Assembly (NCBI GenBank): GCA_964560355.1 | Contig: CAZLLI010000007.1 | Location: 1 to 57,494, forward strand | Direction: 5' to 3' | Length of the DNA stretch: 57,494 nucleotides | Source of the DNA: JAKEHA01 sp964560355 | GTDB taxonomy: Bacteria; Krumholzibacteriota; Krumholzibacteriia; WVZY01; JAKEHA01 | Notes under the pieces: generated by a model | What the model saw: the letters and a program-made list of their open reading frames with translations, nothing else | What the model was told of the DNA's origin: nothing | Database searches by the model: none | Shown: in pieces, positions 47,982 to 55,872 of the stretch | Layout of the letters: the number at the start of each line of letters is the position of its first letter | Numbering within the stretch: the stretch's first letter is position 1 | Translations under genes and position numbers: made by a program

Positions 47982-49811
47982 CTACGAGCTCTTGCGCGCG
48001 CGCCGCTTCTTCCCCGTCGCCGGCTGCTCGGGCACGACCGCGATCGCGGGCTTCTTGGTCGAACGCACGATGTAGTACTGCTGCGCGACCGACAGCGACG
48101 TGTTGATGATCCAGTAGATCACCAGCCCCGACGGCATCTTGTAGAACAAGAACGTGAACACGATGGGGAGAATCGTGTTGAAGCCGGGCGGCATCGGGTT
48201 GCCGGGCTGGCCGGTCGGCGAACCGCCGAGCTTCGACTGCGCGAACATCGCCGCGCCCATCAAGAGCGGGAGCAAGCTGAAGTTGTCGCCGATGAGAGGC
48301 AGCGACATCGGCAGCTTGAACAGAATGTCTTGCTGCGAAAGGTCGTGAATCCAACCGATCCACGGCGCGCCGCGCAATTCCACCGCGTGGCTCAGCACGT
48401 TGAACAACGCGATGAAAACCGGCATCTGCAACACCATCGGCAGGCAGCCGCCGAGCGGGTTGACGCCCGCTTCCTTGTAGAGCTTCATCGTCTCTTCGCT
48501 CAAGCGACGGCGATCGCTGCCGTACTTTTCCTTGAGCGCGGCGAGCCGCGGCTGCAAGTCCTGCATCTCTTTCATCGACGTGAAGCTCTTGTGCGTCAGC
48601 CGATAGAAGAGCACCTTGGTGAGCACCGAGATGATGATGATGACCCAGCCGTAGTTCGGGATCACGCGGTGGAGCGCGTTCATCGCCCACAACACCGCGA
48701 CGCTCACGGGGCGAATGAACTTCCAGCCGAACTCGACGTTCTTCTCGAGGCCGGCGCCGATGCCTTCGAGCAGCTTGAAATTCATGGGGCCGAAGTAGCC
48801 GCGCATCTCGCTCGAGATCTCGCCGCGCGCAGCTTGCGCGGGCACCGCGATCCGCTGCGAAATGCGGTGGTCGGACTTGATGCCCGCCATCTCGACGTCG
48901 GCGCGCACCGGCTGCGGCGGGAAGACGGCGGCGAGGAAATACTTGTTCTGCAGCGTCGCCCAGTTGAGAGTGCCGCTGAACGATTCGACGTTGGAGCGCC
49001 CGAAGTCGCCGGGTCGCTTGCGGTGCAATTCTTCGCCGAGCAAGACCGACCCGCGGAAGCGCATCTGGTCGTCCTTGACGTTCTCCTCGGTCGACTGGAG
49101 CCCGGGTCCCATGCTCCACACCACGGTTTCGGCGCCGGGCGCGATCCCGTCGGAGGCGCGCAGCGTCGAGCGGAAGTCGTAGCGATTTCCGTAGAAGCGG
49201 TACGAGCGTTCGACGAAACCGCCGGGCCCGGAGGCGCGGAACACCACGTCGACCGAGTCGCCGTCCGCGACTTCGACGCGGTCGCCGTTCGCGAGCGCTT
49301 TCGAGCGCGCGGCGGCGTCGAACGAGACGGCATCGAGCGCGAGCTCGCTCGACGAACCGCGCACCGCGGTCGAGAACATGCGGTCGCCGAACCAGCTGTC
49401 GCCGGCCGGCAACAATTCGACGGGGCCGCCGCGGTAGTGGAATTGGACCAGGTGCACCGACTCGATGGCGGCTCCGCGCGCATCGAGCGTGATCTCATAG
49501 AGCGGCGATGCGACCACGATCGTCTTCGACGGGCCGACCGCTGCGCTGGTATCAATGGGTGCGAACGCCGACGCGAGCGAATCGGTCGGGGCTTGCGGCG
49601 AGAGCGCGGGCGGCGTTGCGCTCGACCCGATGGTGTCGCCCGCCGCCTCGTGCTTCTGGAGCCGCGCCATCTCTTGCTGCGCGGCTTCGCGCTTCGCGCG
49701 CTGTTCCTTCGTCTTGGGCGCGAGATAGAGCGCGTCGTAGAGGAGGAAGAGCGCCATCGACGCCACGAAGGCGAGGAGCGCGCGGCGTTCCATCCCGAAG
49801 GTCTTGCTCAT
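47982..49811 (-). CDS. yidC: membrane protein insertase YidC
   Basis: The 609-aa didermal-type YidC has an N-terminal membrane helix (RRALLAFVASMALFLLYDAL) and a large periplasmic domain (about 60-370: IVVASPLYEITLDARG, ... GPMNFKLLEGIG). The conserved insertase domain has five helices: VAVLWAMNALHRVIPNYGWV, VLTKVLFYRLTHKSFTSM, MQDLQPRLAALKEKY, GGCLPMVLQMPVFIALFNVL and GLVIYWIINTSLSVAQQYYI. The presence of the periplasmic domain supports a Gram-negative envelope. Its ATG overlaps the yidD stop by 4 nt. It inserts membrane proteins alone or with SecYEG. Confidence 0.97.
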   Translation of the reverse strand: MSKTFGMERRALLAFVASMALFLLYDALYLAPKTKEQRAKREAAQQEMARLQKHEAAGDTIGSSATPPALSPQAPTDSLASAFAPIDTSAAVGPSKTIVVASPLYEITLDARGAAIESVHLVQFHYRGGPVELLPAGDSWFGDRMFSTAVRGSSSELALDAVSFDAAARSKALANGDRVEVADGDSVDVVFRASGPGGFVERSYRFYGNRYDFRSTLRASDGIAPGAETVVWSMGPGLQSTEENVKDDQMRFRGSVLLGEELHRKRPGDFGRSNVESFSGTLNWATLQNKYFLAAVFPPQPVRADVEMAGIKSDHRISQRIAVPAQAARGEISSEMRGYFGPMNFKLLEGIGAGLEKNVEFGWKFIRPVSVAVLWAMNALHRVIPNYGWVIIIISVLTKVLFYRLTHKSFTSMKEMQDLQPRLAALKEKYGSDRRRLSEETMKLYKEAGVNPLGGCLPMVLQMPVFIALFNVLSHAVELRGAPWIGWIHDLSQQDILFKLPMSLPLIGDNFSLLPLLMGAAMFAQSKLGGSPTGQPGNPMPPGFNTILPIVFTFLFYKMPSGLVIYWIINTSLSVAQQYYIVRSTKKPAIAVVPEQPATGKKRRARKSS

Positions 49812-50089
49812 CGGACCGCCTCCGTGGGGAGCGCGTGGGCGCGATGTGCGTCATCGCCCGGCACCGGGTCGACGCCGCCTTTGCACCACGGGTGGCAGCG
49901 CGCGAGCCGGCGCGCCGCGAGCGCTCCCCCGCGCGCGACGCCGTGGCGCGCGATCGCCTCGGAGGCGTACTGCGAGCACGACGGGTAGAATCGGCACGCG
50001 GGTGGAAGGAGCGGAGAAATCAACCGGCGGTAACCGGCCAACAAGGCGAGAAGCAGCGCGCGCGGCGCCGCGGAGAGACTCGACCGCAT
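49808..50089 (-). CDS. yidD: membrane protein insertion efficiency factor YidD
   Basis: The 93-aa protein has the YidD signature ALLAGYRRLISPLLPPACRFYPSCSQYASEAIARHGVARG, then AARRLARCHPWCKGGVDPVP (broken here to describe the pattern: RxISP, CRFxPSCSxY, CHPxxxGGxDPVP). It is a small membrane-associated protein that assists YidC. ATG 50087-50089 follows the rnpA stop with a 23-nt gap that contains two copies of TGTGACGATCA. It overlaps yidC by four bases. Confidence 0.95.
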   Translation of the reverse strand: MRSSLSAAPRALLLALLAGYRRLISPLLPPACRFYPSCSQYASEAIARHGVARGGALAARRLARCHPWCKGGVDPVPGDDAHRAHALPTEAVR

Positions 50090-50233
50090 GTGACGATCAC
50101 TTCCTGTGACGATCATTCGATGTCGAGCTCGCCGCCCGCAACGAGCGCTCGCTCGATGTCGTCCTCGACCTCGGAGGCGCGAGCTTCGACGATCGATGCC
50201 TTCGCGACCAGGACGACCCAAATGTGACGATCA
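50089..50233. repeat. three copies of TGTGACGATCA in the yidD-rnpA region
   Basis: Identical 11-mers are at 50089-50099, 50105-50115 and 50223-50233, all on the plus strand. The first two fill the yidD-rnpA gap and the third lies in the rnpA 3' half. They resemble the GTTGACAATC repeats near mnmG (shared core KTGACRATC). Function unknown. Confidence 0.55.
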
Positions 50234-50517
50234 ATCCATCTTGGCGCGAGACGGCGCGCGTACTGACGCAAGAGCCGCTTCGCGCGATTTCGCTGCACGG
50301 CGCCGCCGACTTTCTTGCTGGCGACGACTCCCACGCGCACTCCATCGCGCGCTTCGGCGGGATGGAGGAAGATGATCGCGTGGCGGGCGACGAGCTTCGT
50401 TCCGGAATCGTAGCAGCGGCGAAATTGCCACGCGTACTGCAGGGTGCGCAGGCGTCGCCGCTTCGCGTGAGCCGACCGGCCGCGGTCTCCGCCCGACGAA
50501 TCCTGGGCCGGGCTCAC
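50113..50517 (-). CDS. rnpA: ribonuclease P protein component
   Basis: The 134-aa basic protein has the RnpA signature GVRVGVVASKKVGGAVQRNRAKRLLRQYAR (SKKVG..V.RN..KR.LR), preceded by FRRCYDSGTKLVARHAIIF. It binds the RNase P RNA and its pre-tRNA substrate leader. The GTG start at 50515-50517 follows AAAGGAAG; the N-terminal 20 residues are a variable extension. It lies 28 nt after the rpmH stop, the universal rpmH-rnpA order. The catalytic RNA gene (rnpB) is not in this window. Confidence 0.95.
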   Translation of the reverse strand: MSPAQDSSGGDRGRSAHAKRRRLRTLQYAWQFRRCYDSGTKLVARHAIIFLHPAEARDGVRVGVVASKKVGGAVQRNRAKRLLRQYARRLAPRWIDRHIWVVLVAKASIVEARASEVEDDIERALVAGGELDIE

Positions 50518-50545
50518 GTCCGCTTCCTTTCTCGGGAATCGGTCG

Positions 50546-50680
50546 CTACGCGGCCAGGCGCTTGCGGCCCTTCGAACGGCGTCGCTTCAGAACGAGACGG
50601 CCGCCGCGCGTGCTCATGCGCTTGCGGAATCCGTGTTCGCGTTTGCGTTTGAGATTGCGAGGCTGAAATGTGCGCTTCAT
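50546..50680 (-). CDS. rpmH: 50S ribosomal protein L34
   Basis: The 44-aa protein has the complete L34 pattern: MKRTFQPRNLKRKREHGFR, then KRMSTRGGRLVLKRRR and KGRKRLAA. Length and sequence are typical. ATG 50678-50680. A sigma70 promoter is visible at 50778-50806 on the minus strand. The gene heads the rpmH-rnpA-yidD-yidC-jag-mnmE-mnmG-rsmG series that runs away from the origin. Confidence 0.98.
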   Translation of the reverse strand: MKRTFQPRNLKRKREHGFRKRMSTRGGRLVLKRRRSKGRKRLAA

Positions 50681-51273
50681 GATCGGAAATCCTGTGCTTC
50701 GTAATGAAAAGTCGTTGCCGACAGCGGCAAGACGCCGCGCCGGAGGGCGAACTTCGTCGTAGAGGCCGAAGCCGGAGACTCTACCGGATGCGGCCGCGAT
50801 CGTCAAGCCCCGTCGCCGGCGAAGAAACTCACACTTTATCCACAGCCCCGCGGTTCGCAACCGGGCTTCGACACGACACTTGATCTGAACCTGTGAGCAA
50901 CTCGTTTTCGCTCTTGAAGGCATTCTCCGCGCTTTGATACCTTCGCGACCGTTGGTCTTCGATCTGGGGCATCGGATCATTCCAGTTCAGCTTTAGTTTC
51001 GACTTGCGAGTAGGTGCTGTGGACAACTTCGCCATTACAGCCCTTTTTTGCCCCGCATCCGACTTGTCCACAATTGATTAGGTGATTATCCACATTTGTG
51101 GATAACCGCGCCTCGTCTCCCGCTTCGATCCCGAAACGGGTGATCTTACAAGAGCTTTCGGCCGCAGAGCGCGGCCATTGGAATCGCAACGATGTTGGTG
51201 AAGGGTTTGCGTTTTCGGTCGAGCAGCGACCGTCTCGCATCGGAGTCACTCCGAGGGAGAAAGGGTACTATCC
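50681..51273. other. oriC region, part 1 (rpmH-dnaA intergenic) with five DnaA boxes
   Basis: No gene is present. DnaA boxes TTATCCACA lie at 50836-50844 (plus), 51086-51094 (plus) and 51097-51105 (minus, forming an inverted pair with the previous one). TTGTCCACA lies at 51064-51072 (plus) and 51018-51026 (minus). The rpmH promoter and the dnaA leader (GAGGGAGAAAGGG ribosome site) are also here. The boxes may act both in initiation and in dnaA autoregulation. Confidence 0.88.
50778..50806 (-). promoter_or_regulatory. sigma70 promoter of rpmH operon
   Basis: On the minus strand TTGACG (50806-50801), a 17-nt spacer and TAGAGT (50783-50778) match the consensus 5/6 and 4/6. The predicted start site is about 90 nt before the rpmH ATG. 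Confidence 0.72.
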
Positions 51274-52635
51274 ATGTCGGTTTCCTCCCGCGACCACATG
51301 TGGTCCGAGTTTTTGGCGACCGTAGCAACCTTGGTCAACAAGCAAACGTTCGAGACGTGGTTCAAGCCCATGCGGCTGAACACCGTCGATGGATCCAAGG
51401 TGGTTCTCGATTGCCCGAACAAGTTCTTCGTCGATTGGGTCAGCGAGCATCACGCGGAGAAGATAGCGTTCGCGCTGCGACAGGTGCTCGGCACCGAGCC
51501 GCAGTTCTCGCTCAATAACGCGAACGACGCGCCGCCCGATATTTCGCCTCGTCGCGTCGAAACGACCGCGATCCCGTCCAACGGGTCGGCGCGCGCGCGC
51601 AGGCCCGCGCCCGAGGGCGAGCGGCTCAACTCCAAGTACATCTTCGACGAGTTCGTCGTCGGCAACAACAGCCGCATGACGTACGCGGCGTGCATGGCGG
51701 TGTCGGAGCGCCCCGCGCAGGTCTACAACCCACTGTTCATCTACGGCGGCGTCGGACTCGGCAAGACGCACTTGATGCAGGCCATCGGGCACGTCGTGCT
51801 GAAGAATCATCCCACCGCGCGCGTGCACTATTCGTCGGCGGAGTCGTTCATGAACGAAATGATCATGGCGATTCGCCAAGCCAACGGACACGAGTTCCGC
51901 ACCAAGTATCGCAACGTCGATCTATTGCTGATCGATGACATCCAGTTTCTGGCCGGCAAGGAAAGCACGCAGGAAGAGTTCTTCCACACCTTCAACGCGC
52001 TCCACGGTGCCAACCGTCAGATCGTGGTGACGAGCGACCGGCCGCCCAAAGAAATTCCGACCCTCGAGGATCGCCTGGTCTCGCGCTTCGAATGGGGCCT
52101 GATCACGGATATCCAGCCCCCCGACTACGAGACGCGCCTCGCGATCCTGCGCAAGAAGGTCGAGCGCGAGAACATCCTGATTCCGGACGATGTCCTCGCG
52201 CTTATCGCGGACTCGGTGAAGAGCAACATCCGCGAGCTCGAAGGCAGCCTGGTCAAGCTTTTGGTCCACGCGAGCGTGTACAAGCAAGGCATCACCAACG
52301 AGATGGCGCGCGAGGTCTTGAAGGATTTCGTCAAGTCGACACCCAAGAAGACCAGCATCACGCTGATCCAAAAAGTGGTCTCCCAGCACTACCGGGTCCC
52401 AGTGGAGTCGATGCGCTCCAAGGTGCGGACGGCGCGCCTTGCGTTCCCGCGCCAGGTCGCGATCTTCCTCGCGCGCGACATGACGTCGGCGTCGCTCGCG
52501 CAGATCGGCCAACGCTTCGGCGGTCGCGACCACACCACCGTGATTCACGCGTGCCAGAAGATCTCCGACATGATCGAGCGCGATGTCGCGCTGCGCTCGA
52601 CCATCGGGCAGCTGCGCAAGGAGCTTTCGTCGTAG
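51274..52635 (+). CDS. dnaA: chromosomal replication initiator DnaA
   Basis: The 453-aa initiator has domain I (WSEFLATVATLVNKQTFETWF), a short variable domain II, and AAA+ domain III with Walker A GGVGLGKTH, Walker B LLLIDDIQFL and sensor VVTSDRPPKE. Domain IV has the DnaA-box-binding helix-turn-helix ending FGGRDHTTVIHACQKI. It opens oriC when ATP-bound. ATG 51274 is preceded by a strong purine-rich ribosome site. Length and motif order are standard. Box clusters flank the gene on both sides. Confidence 0.98.
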   Translation: MSVSSRDHMWSEFLATVATLVNKQTFETWFKPMRLNTVDGSKVVLDCPNKFFVDWVSEHHAEKIAFALRQVLGTEPQFSLNNANDAPPDISPRRVETTAIPSNGSARARRPAPEGERLNSKYIFDEFVVGNNSRMTYAACMAVSERPAQVYNPLFIYGGVGLGKTHLMQAIGHVVLKNHPTARVHYSSAESFMNEMIMAIRQANGHEFRTKYRNVDLLLIDDIQFLAGKESTQEEFFHTFNALHGANRQIVVTSDRPPKEIPTLEDRLVSRFEWGLITDIQPPDYETRLAILRKKVERENILIPDDVLALIADSVKSNIRELEGSLVKLLVHASVYKQGITNEMAREVLKDFVKSTPKKTSITLIQKVVSQHYRVPVESMRSKVRTARLAFPRQVAIFLARDMTSASLAQIGQRFGGRDHTTVIHACQKISDMIERDVALRSTIGQLRKELSS

Positions 52636-53189
52636 GAATTCGTTAGCCAAGAGGAGTGCGGCAAGAAGAGCCGGGAGCCGGCCGTGGCTTCGCCCAACGG
52701 GCGCGAGTACACGGATCGTCTTCCGGCTTTTCGTTTCCATGAGCTCTTTTCCACTGACAGGTCGTCACGTGGTTGGGTTGTCCACAATCTTGGGGATGAC
52801 TCCTGTGGATGGCTCGTGGAAAGTTATCCCATGGGGATGGGATGGGGTCTTGTCGACATACCGTCCACGCCCTATCCAGACTGGGCGGTGTCTATAACCT
52901 CAACACGTGTCAACGCTTGTTACAGGATGTTCGACATCTCCACAGTCCTACTGCTTCTGCGATTGGATTTTTAATTCAATAAGACAGTAGAGAACCCGCG
53001 TTCCGGTTTACCCAATGGGTAGTCCCGCGACGACGGGAGCCGTCGCACGGCGAAAATCTCGTGTACATCGTGCACACCATTCTTGCGAACGAACCGGCGG
53101 CTGCGGTATAGTGGCGGCTCCGCAAGATGCTTCGTTATTCGCGCTGCGGCGAGGGCCTTTGACCATTGGGGCGAGAAGGAGGATTGGGA
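52636..53189. other. oriC region, part 2 (dnaA-dnaN intergenic): DnaA boxes and AT-rich segment
   Basis: This 554-nt stretch holds no gene. It has one strong DnaA box, TTGTCCACA at 52778-52786, and degenerate ones (CCATCCACA complement at 52804-52812, TTATCCCAT at 52824-52832, CTATCCAGA near 52872). The AT-rich run GATTGGATTTTTAATTCAAT around 52963-52982 is the only such stretch in the neighbourhood and is a candidate unwinding element. The dnaN ribosome site GAAGGAGG is at 53175-53182. Confidence 0.75.
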
Positions 53190-54302
53190 GTGAAGATCAC
53201 CGTCGACCAGAAGGATTTGCTCAAGAGTCTCCAAGGTATTGCGGCCGTCGTGCCGAGCAAGACATCACTCCCAATTCTTTCGACGTTCCTTCTTGAGACG
53301 CGCGGCGACGGCAAGGTCACACTGACCGCGAATGACCTCGACGTTTCGCTCACGCAGTCGCTCGCGTGCGAAACCTCCGGCCCGGGTAGCGTCGCGGTGC
53401 CGGGGAAGAAATTCTTCGAGATCGCGCGTTCGCTGCCCGACGATAAAGTGGTGATCGAAGTCGAAGGCGATCGCATTTCGATCAAGTGCCGTCGCAGCCG
53501 CTTCAAGATGACCGGCAAGCCCTCCGACGAATTCCCGAAGCTCCCGTCGCAAAAGGCGGCGGTTACTTTCCCGATCAGCGCCGCGGTGCTGGATCGCATG
53601 ATCAACAAGACCAGCTACGCGGTGTCGACCGACCTCACGCGTCCGTCGCTGTGTGGCGTGTTGTGGGAGATCAAGAAAGGGACGCTCGGGATGGTGGCGA
53701 CCGACGGCCATCGCCTCGCCAAGGTCGAGCTACCCGACGCAGCGTCCAACGGCGAAGAAAAAGACGTCATTGTGTCGCCGAAGGCGCTCAACATCTACCG
53801 CTCGCTCGTCGCCGACATGGACAGCGTCCATGTGTCGCTCGCAGAGAACCACATTACGTTCGACTTGGGCGACAGCGTCATCTACTCGCGTCTGCTCGAG
53901 GGACCCTTCCCCGACTACAACCAGGTGATGCCGAAAAAGAACACGCGCAAGCTCACCGTGAGCCGCGAGGAGCTGACCGACGCCTGCCGCCGCGTTGCTA
54001 TCTTGTCGAGCGCGATCACCCACCAGGTGAAGCTCGTGCTCGAAGACGACCGGCTAACGCTGTCGGTGAAGACGCCGGACGTCGGCGAAGCGGTCGAAGA
54101 AGTGACGTGCGCGTACAACTCCCCGAAGATGGAGATCGGCTACAACGCGCGCTACTTGCTCGACATTCTGCGCACGATCGAGAGCCCCGACGTCTCGTTC
54201 CTGCTCGATCGCAACGACAACGCGGGTGTGGTCACTCCGGAGCAAGACGGCGAAGAGCTCAAGCATCAGTGCCTACTGATGCCGCTGCGCCTGAGCGACT
54301 AG
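53190..54302 (+). CDS. dnaN: DNA polymerase III beta clamp
   Basis: The 370-aa sliding clamp has the three-fold repeat structure. Visible family patterns are PSKTSLPILSTFLLE, LTANDLDVSLTQSL, VPGKKFFEIARSLPD, ATDGHRLAKVELP, LLEGPFPDYNQVMP and a C-terminal HQCLLMPLRL (PMRL-like end of the protein-binding pocket). The GTG start at 53190 lies 7 nt after GAAGGAGG. The next gene, recF, begins 12 nt after the stop, so dnaN-recF are probably co-transcribed. Confidence 0.98.
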   Translation: MKITVDQKDLLKSLQGIAAVVPSKTSLPILSTFLLETRGDGKVTLTANDLDVSLTQSLACETSGPGSVAVPGKKFFEIARSLPDDKVVIEVEGDRISIKCRRSRFKMTGKPSDEFPKLPSQKAAVTFPISAAVLDRMINKTSYAVSTDLTRPSLCGVLWEIKKGTLGMVATDGHRLAKVELPDAASNGEEKDVIVSPKALNIYRSLVADMDSVHVSLAENHITFDLGDSVIYSRLLEGPFPDYNQVMPKKNTRKLTVSREELTDACRRVAILSSAITHQVKLVLEDDRLTLSVKTPDVGEAVEEVTCAYNSPKMEIGYNARYLLDILRTIESPDVSFLLDRNDNAGVVTPEQDGEELKHQCLLMPLRLSD

Positions 54303-54314
54303 GATCTCGGCGCC

Positions 54315-55418
54315 GTGCGCGTCGATCGATTCACTTCCGCCAGTTACCGCAACCTCGCCGACGGCCGCATCGAATTCGGCCCGGGCCTGAATCTCGTGGT
54401 CGGCCCCAACGGCCAGGGCAAGACCAACCTCCTCGAAGCCATCTATTACTTCCGCTTTGGGCGCTCCTTTCGCGCCCAGGTCGACGCCGAACTGATTTCC
54501 TTCGACGCGCCGTTTTGCCGCGTGCAAATCGATTGCTCGTTCGCCGACGGGCACGCGGAGTCGTTTGCTTTTTCCATCGAGCGTCGTGAGGCGCGCGCGG
54601 CCAAGTCGATCAAGGTCAACGGCGAGCTTCTGCCGCGTCGCGCCGACCTCGCCGGCCGCTTCCCCGCCGTGCTGTTCGGACCGCACGACCTCCGCGTCGT
54701 TTCGGGCGAACCGGAGCACCGCCGGCGTTTCCTCGATATGATCGGCACCATGACCGACCCCGGCTATTTGCGCACCGCCACCGATTACCGACGCATCGTC
54801 GAGCAGCGCAACGCGGCGCTGAAAGCGCGCGCGTCGCGCGACGAAATGGCGGCCTGGAACGAACGCCTCGTCGACACCGGCTCCGACTTCGTCGTGCGCC
54901 GTCGCGCCCTCACCCACGCCATCGAGCACGAGATGCAGGCGCAAGCGACCGACCTCGAGAGTCCGTTCGAATTTGCGATGCGGTACGAGTCATCATTGTT
55001 ACGCGACGCGCCACTCGCCGACGTCGCGGAGGTCGTCGGCGCGTTCCGTGAACAAGTTGCGGCAGTCGCCGGCGAAGAGTCCCGTCGCGGCGTGACGCTG
55101 GTCGGCCCGCACAGAGACGACGTCGAGCTCGTGATGGACGGGCACGACCTGCGTCGCTTCGGGTCGCAAGGGCAACGTCGACTATTGGCCGTCCTGCTCA
55201 AGTTCTCGGAGATGCATTACCTCGAGCGCGAACTGCGGGAACCGTGCGTGCTGCTCTTGGACGACGTCTTTTCCGAGTTCGACGAAGCCATCATGGCGAA
55301 ACTCCAGCGCCTCTTGGACGGCGCGCGCCAGGTTTTCGTGACCAGCCCGGTCGCGATGGCGACGCCGTCGGGGGCGCGTGTGTGGTACGTCGAAGGTGGT
55401 CGCATCGCGGGGTCGTAG
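54315..55418 (+). CDS. recF: DNA replication and repair protein RecF
   Basis: The 367-aa SMC-like ATPase has Walker A GPNGQGKTNLLEAI near residue 30, signature RRFGSQGQRRLLAVLLKF and Walker B EPCVLLLDDVFSEFD near the C-terminus. It acts with RecO and RecR to load RecA at single-strand gaps. The start is GTG at 54315 (VRVDRFTSASYRNL), fitting the family N-terminus. It sits in the standard dnaA-dnaN-recF-gyrB order, with dciA inserted before gyrB. Confidence 0.97.
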   Translation: MRVDRFTSASYRNLADGRIEFGPGLNLVVGPNGQGKTNLLEAIYYFRFGRSFRAQVDAELISFDAPFCRVQIDCSFADGHAESFAFSIERREARAAKSIKVNGELLPRRADLAGRFPAVLFGPHDLRVVSGEPEHRRRFLDMIGTMTDPGYLRTATDYRRIVEQRNAALKARASRDEMAAWNERLVDTGSDFVVRRRALTHAIEHEMQAQATDLESPFEFAMRYESSLLRDAPLADVAEVVGAFREQVAAVAGEESRRGVTLVGPHRDDVELVMDGHDLRRFGSQGQRRLLAVLLKFSEMHYLERELREPCVLLLDDVFSEFDEAIMAKLQRLLDGARQVFVTSPVAMATPSGARVWYVEGGRIAGS

Positions 55419-55550
55419 CACGACCGCGCGAGGGGCCGTGTAAACCCGCCGATTACCACGGATAACCGCCTATCCGGAAGCGACTTACAGCGGCGCGAAG
55501 TTCAAAATATCGGTTTATTATCCGGCCCAAACCAAGTACCTTACGTGAGT

Positions 55551-55856
55551 ATGACGCGGCGTTCTTTCGCCCGAATCGGAGACGTCCTCCCGTCCGTCCT
55601 GCGCGACCTCGGGCTTCACAAGCGATTCAGCGAGCGGCAGCTCGTCGAGAGATGGGCCGACATCGTCGGTCCTGAGATCTCGCAACGCGCCCGCGCTACG
55701 CGCTTCGAGAACGGGACGCTATTCGTTCGCGTCGACCATGGTGCGTGGATGCAGGAGTTGCATTTCATCGAGAAGGATCTGATCCGAAAGCTCCGGGCCG
55801 CGTGCCCGGGGGTCGACCTCACGCGGATCCGGCTCGGCGCGCGCGACGTCGACTAG
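55551..55856 (+). CDS. dciA: DciA-like (DUF721) replicative helicase loader
   Basis: The 101-aa protein belongs to DUF721: IGDVLPSVLRDLGLHKRFSE, then LVERWADIVGPEISQRARATRF, NGTLFVRVDHGAWMQELHFIE and a short C-terminus. DciA is the ancestral DnaB-helicase loader in bacteria that lack DnaC or DnaI. The location between recF and gyrB at the origin is typical in several phyla. ATG 55551; GTG 55545 is an alternative start two codons earlier. gyrB starts 16 nt after the stop. Confidence 0.9.
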   Translation: MTRRSFARIGDVLPSVLRDLGLHKRFSERQLVERWADIVGPEISQRARATRFENGTLFVRVDHGAWMQELHFIEKDLIRKLRAACPGVDLTRIRLGARDVD

Positions 55857-55872
55857 ATAGGGACACAACCTT

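Noticed and set aside
51292..51305. Perfect palindrome GACCACATGTGGTC at the start of dnaA
   Set aside because: It encodes ordinary residues of DnaA domain I and has no repeat elsewhere, so chance is the simplest explanation.
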